A DNA stretch of 64,000 nucleotides from Oscillospiraceae bacterium (GTDB lineage: Bacteria > Bacillota > Clostridia > Oscillospirales > Ruminococcaceae), in assembly GCA_025757845.1 (NCBI GenBank), contig CP107211.1, positions 1 to 64,000 of the forward strand, written 5' to 3'. Below are positions 17,957-26,574 of this stretch, piece by piece. A program made the translations under genes and the position numbers. Positions within the stretch are counted from its first letter, which is position 1. Each line of letters opens with the position of its first letter. The notes below the pieces were generated by a model. That model was not told where the DNA came from. It worked only from the letters and a program-made list of their open reading frames with translations, and did not search any database.

Positions 17957-18211
17957 ATGAACTATAAAACCGGAAGGGCCCTCGGGCAGGTTTTGTTTCT
18001 TCTGAGCATTTTCCTGCTGTGCATCGCCGTTTTCTTTTCTCTTCCAGAGATCCTCGTCCCGATCCTTGTGATCGCCGGCATCCTGGCGGCCCTGGCAGGC
18101 CTGATCGTCTATTTTCTGTTTTGGCGATGCCCTTTCTGCCACAAAAATCTTCCCACAAAATCAATGTACGACGTTGATTTTTGCCCGTGCTGTGGAAAAA
18201 GGCTCCCGTGA
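17957..18211 (+). CDS. Small membrane protein with C-terminal zinc ribbon
   Basis: An 84-residue protein: two membrane helices (about residues 8-28 and 32-54) followed by a cytosolic four-cysteine ribbon, CPFCHKNLP and CPCCGKRLP. GGGAGG lies ten bases before the ATG and an extended -10 promoter is at 17891. Two-helix plus zinc-ribbon proteins are common in Firmicutes and their role is unknown. GC content drops here compared with the glp operon, marking the start of an accessory stretch. Confidence 0.75.
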   Translation: MNYKTGRALGQVLFLLSIFLLCIAVFFSLPEILVPILVIAGILAALAGLIVYFLFWRCPFCHKNLPTKSMYDVDFCPCCGKRLP

Positions 18212-18439
18212 AAAGGCGCCTTTGCCGAAACCGGGAACGCTTTTCGCTCCTCATCTGCACCATCTTGGCCGCAAGCAGTTCCACAGCGTAAAACATCAGC
18301 GCACTGTCTCTGCGTCAAGAAAAGCCAAGGCATCACTGTACAAAAAGGTACGGATGGATTGGCTCTTCTCTTTTTCGACACCGTCGAGCTCTTTTATTCT
18401 AATTCTCGCATATCAAAATTTTTTCAGGAGGCCGCTGCC

Positions 18440-19126
18440 GTGACCGCAAAGCAAGTTCAAATCGGAGATAGACCCTGCCGCATTTACGGCACAGACTGTG
18501 CCGAATATCTTCTGCTTCAGATGACGGACGAGCATGAATTACAGAACATGGACAGCGAAGTTGAAGCCATTGCACAGGGTTCGGCGCATTCGTTTCTTTT
18601 CGCCGCTGTCTTGGTAAAAAGTTGGAACGATGAACTTTCCCCGTGGGAAGCTCCTGCGGTGTGGGGTAAAGAAAGTTTCGGCGGCAATGCAGCGGACACG
18701 CTGCGCTTTCTGACAGAACAGGCGATTCCCACCCTGAAAAAGCAGTTTGCACTGCCGGAAAATGTCCGGATCATTCTGAGCGGCTACTCACTGGCCGGAC
18801 TGTTTGCTCTGTGGGCATCCACGCAGACAGCTCTGTTTTCCGGTGTTGCGGCCGCTTCGCCTTCTGTGTGGTTTCCGGGATGGATGGAGTTTGAGCAACA
18901 GCACCCCATTCAGGCACAGTGCATTTACCTGAGCCTTGGCGACCGGGAAGAGCACACGAAAAACACCGTCATGGCTACAGTAGGTGATAATATCCGCACC
19001 CTGCACAGCCGACTTGCAGAGCGTGGCGCAGACTGCATCCTTGAATGGAACAGCGGCGGGCATTTCAAAGATGCCGACCTGCGCACGGCAAAGGCGTTTG
19101 GATGGGTGATGGAGGATATGCGATGA
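18440..19126 (+). CDS. Alpha/beta hydrolase-like esterase, cassette copy 1
   Basis: A 228-residue protein read from a GTG with AGGAGG eight bases upstream; the second copy (36383) has the same GTG start and ribosome binding site, which decides the start. The nucleophile elbow is ILSGYSLAGLFAL (about residue 115) and the late catalytic His is in NSGGHFKDAD. It resembles the putative-esterase (Fes/EntD-like) branch of alpha/beta hydrolases. It overlaps the following DUF188 gene by four bases. A paralogue lies inside the inserted element. Confidence 0.75.
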   Translation: MTAKQVQIGDRPCRIYGTDCAEYLLLQMTDEHELQNMDSEVEAIAQGSAHSFLFAAVLVKSWNDELSPWEAPAVWGKESFGGNAADTLRFLTEQAIPTLKKQFALPENVRIILSGYSLAGLFALWASTQTALFSGVAAASPSVWFPGWMEFEQQHPIQAQCIYLSLGDREEHTKNTVMATVGDNIRTLHSRLAERGADCILEWNSGGHFKDADLRTAKAFGWVMEDMR

Positions 19127-19557
19127 ATATTCTGATTGATGCCGATGGTTGTCCCGTGGTTGATCTGACTTTGCAGATTGCAAAGCAGTTCGACATCCCG
19201 GTCGTCATCCTGTGCGACACCTCGCACCAGATCGAGCGTGAGGGTGCGCAGACGCTGGTATTTGACAAGGGTGCTGACAGTGTGGACTTTGCGCTGGTCA
19301 ACCGGGTCAAACCGGGGGATCTTGTCGTGACACAGGACTATGGGCTGGCAAGTATGTGCCTTGCCCGGTGTGCCAGAGTGCTGAACCAGAACGGCTTGGA
19401 GTACACTGCTGACAACATGGATGCCCTCATGCTGCGGCGGTACGAAAACAAAAAGCTCCTTCGTGCCGGGAAGCACCCCAAGGGGAGCCCAAAGCGGACA
19501 AAGGCGCAGGATGAAGCCTTTGCCTCCACCCTGACAAGCCTATTGGAAAGCGTCTGA
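19123..19557 (+). CDS. YaiI/YqxD-family (DUF188) protein, cassette copy 1
   Basis: A 144-residue protein of the UPF0178 family. Typical motifs are ILIDADGCPVVD at the start, VDFALVNRVKPGD, TQDYGLASM and GKHPKGSPKRT near the end. The acidic residues and PIN-like order suggest a nuclease fold; no activity is firmly known. Its ATG overlaps the stop of the esterase-like gene. By my reading it differs from copy 2 (37063) at about 16 of 144 positions. Confidence 0.85.
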   Translation: MNILIDADGCPVVDLTLQIAKQFDIPVVILCDTSHQIEREGAQTLVFDKGADSVDFALVNRVKPGDLVVTQDYGLASMCLARCARVLNQNGLEYTADNMDALMLRRYENKKLLRAGKHPKGSPKRTKAQDEAFASTLTSLLESV

Positions 19558-19591
19558 CTGGTAAAACCGCCCGGGTGCTCTCCCGGCAGCA

Positions 19592-19631
19592 AAAAAGCTC
19601 CCTGAAAGCCTTCGCTTCCAAGGAGCTTTTT
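19592..19631 (+). terminator. Terminator after cassette copy 1
   Basis: AAAAAGCTCC and GGAGCTTTTT pair around about 20 bases, with a T-run. Confidence 0.8.
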
Positions 19632-19770
19632 CTGACAGCCAGAATCGCTTGTTTTGAGGTAGCCTTGCAATTCACCCGGTACGATCCCCGAGACCCAGTT
19701 CCTGAAGGAACTGCCGGAGGGCTTGCCTCTGAAAGGTGGTCCTATACATTTGATTCAGCTGTTTCGATAA

Positions 19771-19804
19771 AATAAAAAGTCACAATTCCGTGAGGAACTG
19801 TGAC
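19771..19804 (-). terminator. Terminator of the split host tRNA-Ser gene
   Basis: On the minus strand GTCACAGTTCC and GGAATTGTGAC pair and are followed by TTTTTATTTT, two bases beyond the CCA end of the tRNA fragment. It was presumably the terminator of the intact tRNA gene. It contains TCACAATTCCGTGA, which recurs at 36136-36149. Confidence 0.85.
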
Positions 19805-19806
19805 CT

Positions 19807-19867
19807 TGGCGGAGTAGCAGGGATTTGAACCCTGGCGCCCCTTGCAGGGCCTACGAGATTTCGAGTC
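19807..19867 (-). pseudogene. 3' half of a host tRNA-Ser(CGA) gene, split by element insertion
   Basis: On the minus strand it runs from the anticodon loop CTCGAAA through a long variable arm (GCCCTGCAAGGGGC), the T arm CAGGG-TTCAAAT-CCCTG, the acceptor strand CTACTCC, discriminator G and encoded CCA. Nothing resembling a 5' half lies upstream. The missing half is 20.3 kb away at 40117-40157, whose acceptor strand GGAGTAG pairs with CTACTCC. Confidence 0.9.
19857..19867. other. Left attachment core
   Basis: GATTTCGAGTC, the anticodon-loop core, shared with 40117-40127 and also present in the intact tRNA-Ser at 39894-39904. Confidence 0.85.
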
Positions 19868-19996
19868 TTTAAAATTGTTGGATGAAGCTGGTTCCTCGCG
19901 GCCGTCATTGGCAGCTGAGGGCATTTTTGTAACCCCAAAAAAGGCACGTCACATCGTAATTTGTAGGCAAAAATCAGCCGCTTTTTGCGAAATGAC

Positions 19997-20071
19997 GTTA
20001 GAAAAAGCCTTTTTCACACGGGGCGTCAACGACTGCATTTCAGGTGTAGTTGTGTTAGATGTCCGTTAGAA
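19997..20071. other. Candidate left integrase arm sites
   Basis: GTTAGAA occurs at 19997-20003 and 20065-20071, with TGTTAGA at 20052-20058. Two more GTTAGAA copies lie near the right end (40005-40022). Paired short repeats inside both ends are typical of tyrosine integrase arm sites. The remainder of 19868-20195 holds no gene I can support. Confidence 0.4.
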
Positions 20072-20121
20072 ATATGCAGTGCTGCCGTTGCTGTGCCAGC
20101 TCACAGCAGGCTTCCCTGTCT

Positions 20122-20163
20122 GAACGCAGCGTTCCCCGAAAGCCGGGAAATGCTGCGTTTTCT
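20122..20163 (+). terminator. Terminator-like hairpin before the rep-like gene
   Basis: AACGCAGC and GCTGCGTT pair with a smaller CCCG/CGGG stem inside, followed by TTTTCTC. It lies 33 bases before the ATG of the HTH gene and may block entering transcription or attenuate that gene. Confidence 0.55.
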
Positions 20164-20195
20164 CTTGCCCGCTTTGGGCTGAAAGGGAAGCCGCC

Positions 20196-21077
20196 ATGTC
20201 AACATTCCGCGTCAATAAAAACGTCAACTACACCGTTATGAGCAACCACCACCTGCAGGATAAGAGGCTGTCCCTGAAGGCCAAGGGACTGCTGTCCTAT
20301 ATGCTCTCCCTGCCGGACGATTGGGATTATAGCCTGAAGGGACTGACCGTTGGTTGCAAGGATGGTCTGGACAGTGTACGCACCGCTGTTCTGGAACTGG
20401 AAGAACACGGCTACGTCCGCCGTCAGAAAGTCCGCAATGCCAAAGGGCAGATCATCGACTACGATTATCAGGTCTATGAATCGCCTGTTGAGGACGCTCC
20501 TGCCGTTCCCGGCAAGGAAGGCGGGCCATCGAACCCGTCCGCAACCAAAAGCCCGAAAAGCCTCATGAAACCTTGTTCTTCACCATTTTTGGATTTTCCA
20601 AATTTGGCTGAGCCCAATTTGGAAAAGGCAACGCAACAAAATACTAATAAACAAAATACTAAAAGACAAAGCACTAATCTATCAGGGCCGACAGGCGAAT
20701 CCGCAGATTTTGACCAGATGGAAGCACAGGTACGGGAGGAGTTTCGGGAACGTTTGGAGATCGACACTCTTGCCCAGCGGTACGACCCCGACAAGCTGGA
20801 GGAACTGCTGGACAACATTGTGGAGATGTACTGCTGTCCTCGGCAGACCCAGTATGTCGGCAAGCAGCCGCAGACCACTAAAGCCATCCGGCTGCGGCTG
20901 GACAAGCTGACCAGCCAACACGTTGAGTACATCTTCGATGTGATGTTCAACACCACCCAGCCCATCAAGAACATCATGGCCTATCTGCGCACCACCATCC
21001 TGAACGCCCCCACCACGATGGAGCACTACTATCAGGCGCAGGGCAACTGGCTGACCGCACAGAATCGGAAGAAGTAA
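20196..21077 (+). CDS. HTH replication-initiator-like protein (DUF6017-type C-terminus)
   Basis: A 293-residue protein. Residues about 1-95 are a winged-helix domain of the type found in replication initiators on Tn916-like elements (NYTVMSNHHLQDKRLSLKAKG, then SLPDDWDYSLKGL). A low-complexity linker rich in Asn, Lys and Thr spans about 130-170. The C-terminal part (QVREEFRERLEIDTL through AYLRTTILNAP) matches a domain that follows such initiators in Firmicutes. AAGGGAAG precedes the ATG. It may help the excised circle replicate, or be a remnant of a larger element. Confidence 0.75.
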   Translation: MSTFRVNKNVNYTVMSNHHLQDKRLSLKAKGLLSYMLSLPDDWDYSLKGLTVGCKDGLDSVRTAVLELEEHGYVRRQKVRNAKGQIIDYDYQVYESPVEDAPAVPGKEGGPSNPSATKSPKSLMKPCSSPFLDFPNLAEPNLEKATQQNTNKQNTKRQSTNLSGPTGESADFDQMEAQVREEFRERLEIDTLAQRYDPDKLEELLDNIVEMYCCPRQTQYVGKQPQTTKAIRLRLDKLTSQHVEYIFDVMFNTTQPIKNIMAYLRTTILNAPTTMEHYYQAQGNWLTAQNRKK

Positions 21078-21132
21078 GCGCTGTTTTCCACAAAGAACGC
21101 AACACCTGTTGAAAATGCAAAGGAGAATTTCC

Positions 21133-21507
21133 ATGAAAAACACGAACGCTGTCCGCACCGAGATCCATTACGCACAGATCGGGGAGTATCAGCTGCCCCT
21201 GCTCATCCTGTCGCAGACCGATGATGCCGAACCGCTGGGCAAGTATAGTCGGATGCGGCTGGCCTATCTCAAAAATCAGCGCCCCGTGCTGTACAACCAA
21301 ATGCTGCTGAACGGTACGCTCTGGCCACATTTGCAGGATGTCCAGAAAACGGCCTGCGAGTGGCTGGAACGCACGATGACCACTCTGTTAGACAAGTACC
21401 CCGCGCCGGACAAAGAGCGCGCACAGCTTCTCTGGGTGGCGCACATGAATGGGCTGAAAGCGCAGGCGGAAGAAGTGGTGGTGAGAGAGATCGTGTATGC
21501 AGAATGA
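21133..21507 (+). CDS. TnpV-like transposon-encoded protein
   Basis: A 124-residue protein with YAQIGEYQLPLL, LGKYSRMRLAYLK, LYNQMLLNGTLWPHL and a C-terminal helix, the pattern of TnpV (PF14198), found on many Firmicute transposons and integrative elements. Its function is unknown. I chose ATG 21133 because AGGAGA lies six bases upstream; an earlier in-frame Met at 21109 lacks such a site. It follows the rep-like gene in the same direction. Confidence 0.75.
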   Translation: MKNTNAVRTEIHYAQIGEYQLPLLILSQTDDAEPLGKYSRMRLAYLKNQRPVLYNQMLLNGTLWPHLQDVQKTACEWLERTMTTLLDKYPAPDKERAQLLWVAHMNGLKAQAEEVVVREIVYAE

Positions 21508-21598
21508 TTCCTGATGGCATCCAAACGGTATCAAAAGCCGATATTTTGGATTTTATTCTTGATTTTTGCGGAATATTTGCAAATTTTAAAATCAAAAT

Positions 21599-21627
21599 TT
21601 GACTTTCTGCCCAGAATAGAGTACACT
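21599..21627 (+). promoter_or_regulatory. Promoter of the lone AAA ATPase gene
   Basis: TTGACT, 17 bases, TACACT, about 32 bases before the ATG. Confidence 0.7.
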
Positions 21628-21658
21628 GAATTCAGAAAATCATCTGGGAGGAATCGCG

Positions 21659-22831
21659 ATGCTGCTTCAATTTTCAGTCACCAACCACCGTTCCATCAAG
21701 GAAACATCCATTATCAGCCTGAAAGCATCCACGGACAAAAGTCTGGCTGACTGCCTGATTTCACCGGACGAGAAGAAACAGCTTGTGCCTGTGCTGGCGC
21801 TGTATGGCGCAAATGCGGCCGGAAAGAGCAATGTTCTCCATGCTCTTTTGCTCATGCGGGAAATGGTCTGCGGCCGATATGCCAAGCTGCTGAAGGGTGA
21901 ACCGCTTCCGCAGGAACCGTTTGCTTTTACCAATCAGTCTACACAGCCGACCAGCTTTGAAGCCATCTATTTTTATGGCGGCATCAAGTATGCCTATGGG
22001 TTCTCGTTTGACAAGTCCAAAGTCCTGACCGAATATCTCTATCACTGGCCAAATGGCCGGGAAGCGTTGATTTTTTCCAGAGAGGGAAGCAGCTACCAAT
22101 TTCGTGAAAACGTCCAAGAACAGCTTACACTTTCTGGACGAACCGCCGAAAATCGTCTGTACCTATCCAGTTCCAACGAGTGGAACTGCCCCCAGACCGA
22201 AAAAGCGTATCTGTGGTTCTTTGAAAAGCTGACAGGCTTTATGGGAACCGAATTGCGGCTGGATGCTACATTGTCTGCCATTCGGCAGGGCGGCTCTGAA
22301 AAGAGCCGTATCCTGCATGAAATGCTGTATGCAGACCTCGGTATCAAGGACATCCGCATTACAGGCTCCAAGGAAGAGCCTATCATTTCCGCACTGCACA
22401 CCCTCGATGCCGAAGATGGCACTTCTAAGGGTTTCTGGCTCCCGTTGGGGCAGGAATCCGTTGGGACACAGCGTTTCTTCTCTCGCATCGGTATGTGGTT
22501 TGCCGCTTTGGAATCCGGGTCTGTTTTGGTAGTAGACGAGATCGAATCCAGTATGCACCCGCTGCTGACAAGGCATCTGATCGAGATGGTGCAGGATGCC
22601 GCTATCAATACAAACCATGCACAACTCATCTTCACCACGCATGATACCGGACTTCTCGACCTGACATTGCTGCGGCGCGATCAGATTTGGTTTGCAGAGA
22701 AGAACGAAAAGACCATGCAGACCGATATTTACGCCCTGACCGAGTTTTCTCCCCGGAAAGGTGAGAACATCTCCAAGGGCTATTTACAAGGCCGCTACGG
22801 TGCGATTCCATTCATTGGCTCCTCAGGCTAA
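21659..22831 (+). CDS. AAA_15/AAA_21-type ATPase, abortive-infection-like
   Basis: A 390-residue ABC/SMC-like ATPase. Start FSVTNHRSIKETSIISLKAS is the usual N-terminal strand; Walker A is GANAAGKSN (about residues 50-58); the signature-like region is around WLPLGQESVGTQRF; Walker B is VLVVDEIESSMHP (about 289-301); the H-loop lies in IFTTHDTGLLD. This is the pattern of RloA/AbiL-type and OLD-related defence ATPases, and the protein ends without a TOPRIM domain. No RloB or HNH partner follows; the next gene begins after a terminator and its own promoter. So it may act alone or with the next operon. GGAGG precedes the ATG. Confidence 0.8.
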   Translation: MLLQFSVTNHRSIKETSIISLKASTDKSLADCLISPDEKKQLVPVLALYGANAAGKSNVLHALLLMREMVCGRYAKLLKGEPLPQEPFAFTNQSTQPTSFEAIYFYGGIKYAYGFSFDKSKVLTEYLYHWPNGREALIFSREGSSYQFRENVQEQLTLSGRTAENRLYLSSSNEWNCPQTEKAYLWFFEKLTGFMGTELRLDATLSAIRQGGSEKSRILHEMLYADLGIKDIRITGSKEEPIISALHTLDAEDGTSKGFWLPLGQESVGTQRFFSRIGMWFAALESGSVLVVDEIESSMHPLLTRHLIEMVQDAAINTNHAQLIFTTHDTGLLDLTLLRRDQIWFAEKNEKTMQTDIYALTEFSPRKGENISKGYLQGRYGAIPFIGSSG

Positions 22832-22881
22832 AAATAAACTAAATCAAAATTTATACTTTAGGGTTTTAATTTAATTCATCG

Positions 22882-22970
22882 TTTGGAATTTTCAATGTTT
22901 ATTGTTAAATTTGGGGAACAATTTAACATTTTGATTCCAAATTGAAAAGGTCATTTGAACTTTTCGTTTT
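22882..22970 (+). terminator. AT-rich nested hairpins after the AAA ATPase gene
   Basis: TTTGGAAT (22882) pairs with ATTCCAAA (22934-22941), and inside it GTTAAATT pairs with AATTTAAC. Directly after, GAAAAGGTC pairs with GAACTTTTC followed by GTTTTTC, a likely terminator. The outer structure is longer than a terminator needs. Confidence 0.6.
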
Positions 22971-22991
22971 TCACATTAAGTATAATTCTTC

Positions 22992-23019
22992 TTGTCTATC
23001 TGCCCAAACATGATATAAT
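22992..23019 (+). promoter_or_regulatory. Promoter of the HEPN/ATPase operon
   Basis: TTGTCT, 16 bases, TATAAT, with TGA before the -10 (extended -10). It lies 82 bases before the ATG of the first gene. Confidence 0.7.
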
Positions 23020-23101
23020 TAAGTATATAAGCCGTGTTGCCTGTATCGCTACTCTTGAATACAACCATTGTAAAAGCCTGATTTTGAAAGGAGCATCCGA
23101 A

Positions 23102-23557
23102 ATGCCTAATTCAGGTTCTTCTTCAGATAACCATCCTGCAGCAGCTTTGCGACACTACCATGATGCGGTTGTTCTTCAAAGTGCCTCCTGCAGAGAAAAT
23201 GCACTATGTCACTATGCATTTTCTGTTGAATGCGCCCAAAAAGCACTCCTCTGTTGGAGTACAGGGAAATCTATGGAAGACATTGCTGATGCTTCTAGAT
23301 TGGTAGGACATGGAATTGATGATTCTTGGAAAAAGGTTCAGGATTATTTAAAAGCACAAGCATCTTTGAATTGTCGGCTCGCTTCAGCACTTTCTAATCT
23401 GACACTTCCTGCCGTACTATACGACCAGCATCCTAGTCGCCGTTATCAAAAGAATTTTTTGATTTCCGAGGAAGACCTTGAGAATTGCAAGTCATTTTCG
23501 CAAGAAATGGAACGCATTCTTATGTGTATGATTATCGACGGCCTTATTCAGGTATAA
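23102..23557 (+). CDS. HEPN-like helical protein, gene 1 of a three-gene system
   Basis: A 151-residue all-helical protein. LRHYHDAVVLQ, then AFSVECAQKALLCWSTGK and GHGIDDSWKKVQDYL follow the pattern of HEPN domains (an A/E-x-KALK helix, a later G-H-x-x-D/L helix, then RRY near the end). The canonical R-x4-6-H nuclease motif is not clear, so it could be an RNA-binding or inactive HEPN. AAAGGAG lies ten bases before the ATG; a second Met region upstream is not preceded by one. It ends 12 bases before the KGGVGR-type ATPase gene. Confidence 0.55.
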   Translation: MPNSGSSSDNHPAAALRHYHDAVVLQSASCRENALCHYAFSVECAQKALLCWSTGKSMEDIADASRLVGHGIDDSWKKVQDYLKAQASLNCRLASALSNLTLPAVLYDQHPSRRYQKNFLISEEDLENCKSFSQEMERILMCMIIDGLIQV

Positions 23558-23569
23558 GGAGAAGTTTAC

Positions 23570-24973
23570 ATGACCACTTTTGATACCGCTTTTCACGATA
23601 CAAAACGAGTTGTTTCTTCTTGGACAAATATTTCAAAATTTCAAGCCATTACTATTGTAAGAGATGTTAAAGGGCAAATCTCTCTTTATTTGGAGCCTAC
23701 TTCTGGACAAACCTTAACCAAAGCAGATGTTGACACTTTAACAATCGACCTCCGTAGTATATTAGCAACTTCATTAGATCCTCTCTTCAGTGGACAAATC
23801 TATATCAAGACTGAAGCTGAAGAATGGCTAAAAGATTTATTTGTCTTGATTTGTTCGCTGCGCATTGCTGATGCCGCTAATGCAACACCGTTGCATTGGT
23901 TTACTATCGATCGTGGAATTGCAAAAAAGGCTTGGATCAACCAAGGCCAACATGAAAATCCTGTATGGGACTATAATGATACTCAACTTCCTGAAGCACC
24001 AGCACCTGGTGTTGTCACATTCTATTCTTATAAAGGTGGCATGGGACGGACAACTGCGTTGGTTGCAACAGCATTGGAGTTAATTCGCCAAGGTAAAAAT
24101 GTACTAATGATTGATACTGATCTTGAGGCACCTGGGTTATCTACATTCTTTTTCGCAGAAGATGATCCAATCGGAGCAATCGAAAAGGGTACGGTGGACT
24201 ATTTGTTGGAGAAACACATTGATTCATCTGTGTCTCCAGATATGACTAAGTACATCGTTTCATTGACAAGCCCCAACTACTGTCCTGAGGGAGCGGGTAA
24301 TTTATATCTTGTATGCAGTGGGAAACTGGACGACGCTTTTTTACCAAAACTAGCGCGAATCGACAGTCAAGAACTTATTGAAGGCCGCTTGAAAAAAAAT
24401 CTGGATCAATTATTGATAGACTGCCGTTCTGTCTTGGAAAGAAATGGTGGAGTAGACTATATTCTGATTGATTCTCGTGCGGGTTTTCATGATATGGCGG
24501 GTGTTGTCACGGCTCAAATTCCACATGGTGTGGTTCTTTTTGGAAAAGATAGTTTTCAATCGTGGTATGGCATTCGTCAAGCCGTTCATACAATTTCCGA
24601 AAGTCAGGCTGACAAACCAGCTATAATGCTTGTCGATAGTGGTTGTGGTAAGGATGAAATTGTATCAGCTGAAGAAAAAGAGAGTTTTTTGAGTCATTCT
24701 TATACAATTTTTACAGATTGTTATTACTCCAGCGGTGAAGAGCAACCTTCACTTTATGCAGAAAACGAAGCCCATTCGCCAATTTATGTTCCTTATTCAT
24801 CCTTACTCGCTGGCGATATTCCTTTATACGATACGAATAGGGCAGAAATTCTTCAAGCAAAACTTGCAGAACCGCCCTATAAAGCAATCGCACAGAGATT
24901 AATAGGATGGTTTGGCAATCGTCCGGGTGAAGAGGGAGGTGTTTCAGACCATGGACAAGAGAGAACTTCTTAA
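23570..24973 (+). CDS. KGGVGR-type ParA/MinD-like ATPase, gene 2 of the system
   Basis: A 467-residue protein. Residues about 1-140 are a helical/beta N-terminal region of unknown role. Then YSYKGGMGRTTALVA (about 152-166) is a deviant Walker A in which the Lys of ParA's KGGxGKT is followed by GR-T, the mark of the KGGVGR-variant ATPases; MIDTDLEAPGLS follows as the A' motif and YILIDSRAGFHD as Walker B. Such ATPases are found in predicted conflict systems with a second P-loop ATPase. AAGGAGA precedes the ATG. Its end overlaps the next gene by 23 bases. Confidence 0.8.
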   Translation: MTTFDTAFHDTKRVVSSWTNISKFQAITIVRDVKGQISLYLEPTSGQTLTKADVDTLTIDLRSILATSLDPLFSGQIYIKTEAEEWLKDLFVLICSLRIADAANATPLHWFTIDRGIAKKAWINQGQHENPVWDYNDTQLPEAPAPGVVTFYSYKGGMGRTTALVATALELIRQGKNVLMIDTDLEAPGLSTFFFAEDDPIGAIEKGTVDYLLEKHIDSSVSPDMTKYIVSLTSPNYCPEGAGNLYLVCSGKLDDAFLPKLARIDSQELIEGRLKKNLDQLLIDCRSVLERNGGVDYILIDSRAGFHDMAGVVTAQIPHGVVLFGKDSFQSWYGIRQAVHTISESQADKPAIMLVDSGCGKDEIVSAEEKESFLSHSYTIFTDCYYSSGEEQPSLYAENEAHSPIYVPYSSLLAGDIPLYDTNRAEILQAKLAEPPYKAIAQRLIGWFGNRPGEEGGVSDHGQERTS

Positions 24974-26426
24974 AATTTTCAGTCAGCTAAACGATACAAC
25001 TGAATATGAGGAAGAAGATATCCGCAGTTTTCTGCAAGTAAAGCAGTATAGGGAACTGCAAGATCCATCCAAAATCATAGTTGTCGGTGGACGTGGTGCG
25101 GGTAAAACTCGCGTTTTCAAGACGCTAGTCGGTGAAAATGGATTTCGTCATGTGATTGGTGACAACACCCCCTTCAACAGACCGAATTATCAGAATACTA
25201 AAATCCTAATTGGTTATTCTGTTGATACACCAACGTTACCTAGTCCTACTGTTCTGGATGGTCTTGGAACCGATGCAGAGATTTCGGCGTTCTGGGTAGG
25301 GGCAACCGTCCTAGAAATTCTAGCCTACTTCAAAGAGGATGAAACCATCCAGACTGCTGCCAAAATCCATTTTGATTCCGATGTGTATATTTTGATTCAG
25401 CAAGATGATATCCTAAAGTTTCCTCGCAAGTGGCTTCCGATTTATTTAAGTAATCCAGAGCCATGGGAAAGTTTTCTGGATGAAGTGGACAAAATTCTGC
25501 TAGACAGAGATAACTGGATTTTTATTGCATATGATCAGATTGATCGTATTAGCACAAATCTCAAAATATTATATGTTTATATCCAATCACTTGTTAGTTA
25601 CTGGTTTTCCGTATCCAATCGCCGCCGTAGACTTAAATGTAAAATTTTTATCCGAACCGATTTACTAAATTCCGAGAGTATTCATTTTCCAGATGCTTCA
25701 AAAGTTTCTAGTCGGCGAATTGATCTGAGTTGGGATACTCTTACCCTTTACCGCTTACTAATTCGTAGACTCGCTAATACGCAGGATGAAGCAGCACCTC
25801 AAATGCTTGAATATATGGATAAAATTCCGGGACTTTTGGAAAAGCGAACGAACACCGGATATTTCCCGGTTGAAGACAAAGATATAGTTCGAAAATTCAT
25901 TCAACAATTAATCGGTCCCTATATGGGAACCTCTCCCAAAAAAGGCGACAGTTATCTATGGGTTCCTAACCACTTACAAGATGCGAATGGCGACCTTTCC
26001 CCGCGTTCCTTCTTAAAATGTTATTCTTGCGCTGCGCAAACAATGTTAAGTCCAATCGGTGAAAAAATGCTATTACAGCTTTCTGATACAGCACTTTTAA
26101 ATCCTTCTGCAATTCAAGGTGCCGTGCAGGAAGTGTCTGCATATCGAGTAACAGAACTTGGAGAGGACTTTCCTTGGATTGCTCGTCTAAAGAATGTTTT
26201 ATCCGGTGGAACGCTGTTAATGCCAGAAGATGAATTTAAGGAACGTCTAGCAATTTTTTTGAAAAATGCTCCCAAAGATTTGCCTGTGGAAAGTGTGGAT
26301 AACCTGTTAAATCTTTTGCTTTCCTTGGGCATTATTACGCAAAGTACAGACAAACGTATTAATATGCCCGAAATTTATCTTCATGGCTTTGGTCTAAAGC
26401 GTAAAGGCGGATTGCGCCGCACCTGA
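24951..26426 (+). CDS. P-loop ATPase (Sll1717-like), gene 3 of the system
   Basis: A 491-residue protein. The P-loop VVGGRGAGKTRVFK lies at about 44-57 and a Walker-B-like WIFIAYDQIDRIS at about 197-209, followed by an arginine-rich RRRRLKCKIFIRTDLL segment that may act as sensor or nucleic-acid contact. It resembles the P-loop ATPases (Sll1717 type) that accompany KGGVGR ATPases; this relationship is my judgement from motifs. The ATG at 24951 has GAGGGAGG ten bases upstream, inside the end of gene 2. Base composition is clearly AT-richer than the backbone. A strong terminator follows. Confidence 0.7.
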   Translation: MDKRELLKIFSQLNDTTEYEEEDIRSFLQVKQYRELQDPSKIIVVGGRGAGKTRVFKTLVGENGFRHVIGDNTPFNRPNYQNTKILIGYSVDTPTLPSPTVLDGLGTDAEISAFWVGATVLEILAYFKEDETIQTAAKIHFDSDVYILIQQDDILKFPRKWLPIYLSNPEPWESFLDEVDKILLDRDNWIFIAYDQIDRISTNLKILYVYIQSLVSYWFSVSNRRRRLKCKIFIRTDLLNSESIHFPDASKVSSRRIDLSWDTLTLYRLLIRRLANTQDEAAPQMLEYMDKIPGLLEKRTNTGYFPVEDKDIVRKFIQQLIGPYMGTSPKKGDSYLWVPNHLQDANGDLSPRSFLKCYSCAAQTMLSPIGEKMLLQLSDTALLNPSAIQGAVQEVSAYRVTELGEDFPWIARLKNVLSGGTLLMPEDEFKERLAIFLKNAPKDLPVESVDNLLNLLLSLGIITQSTDKRINMPEIYLHGFGLKRKGGLRRT

Positions 26427-26481
26427 CTCGTCAATTAACTATCAGCCACAGGATTATCGACATTTATCTTTTAAATGCATC

Positions 26482-26530
26482 AAAAGCCAAACCTCACCGT
26501 ACATCCTGTACAGCTTGAGGTTTGGCTTTT
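26482..26530. terminator. Bidirectional terminator between the system and the recombinase
   Basis: AAAAGCCAAACCTCA pairs with TGAGGTTTGGCTTTT around about 19 bases, between two convergent genes. Confidence 0.9.
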
Positions 26531-26574
26531 CTCTTATCATCCTTCACCAGCGCGAGCGATGGTTGATTATTTTA

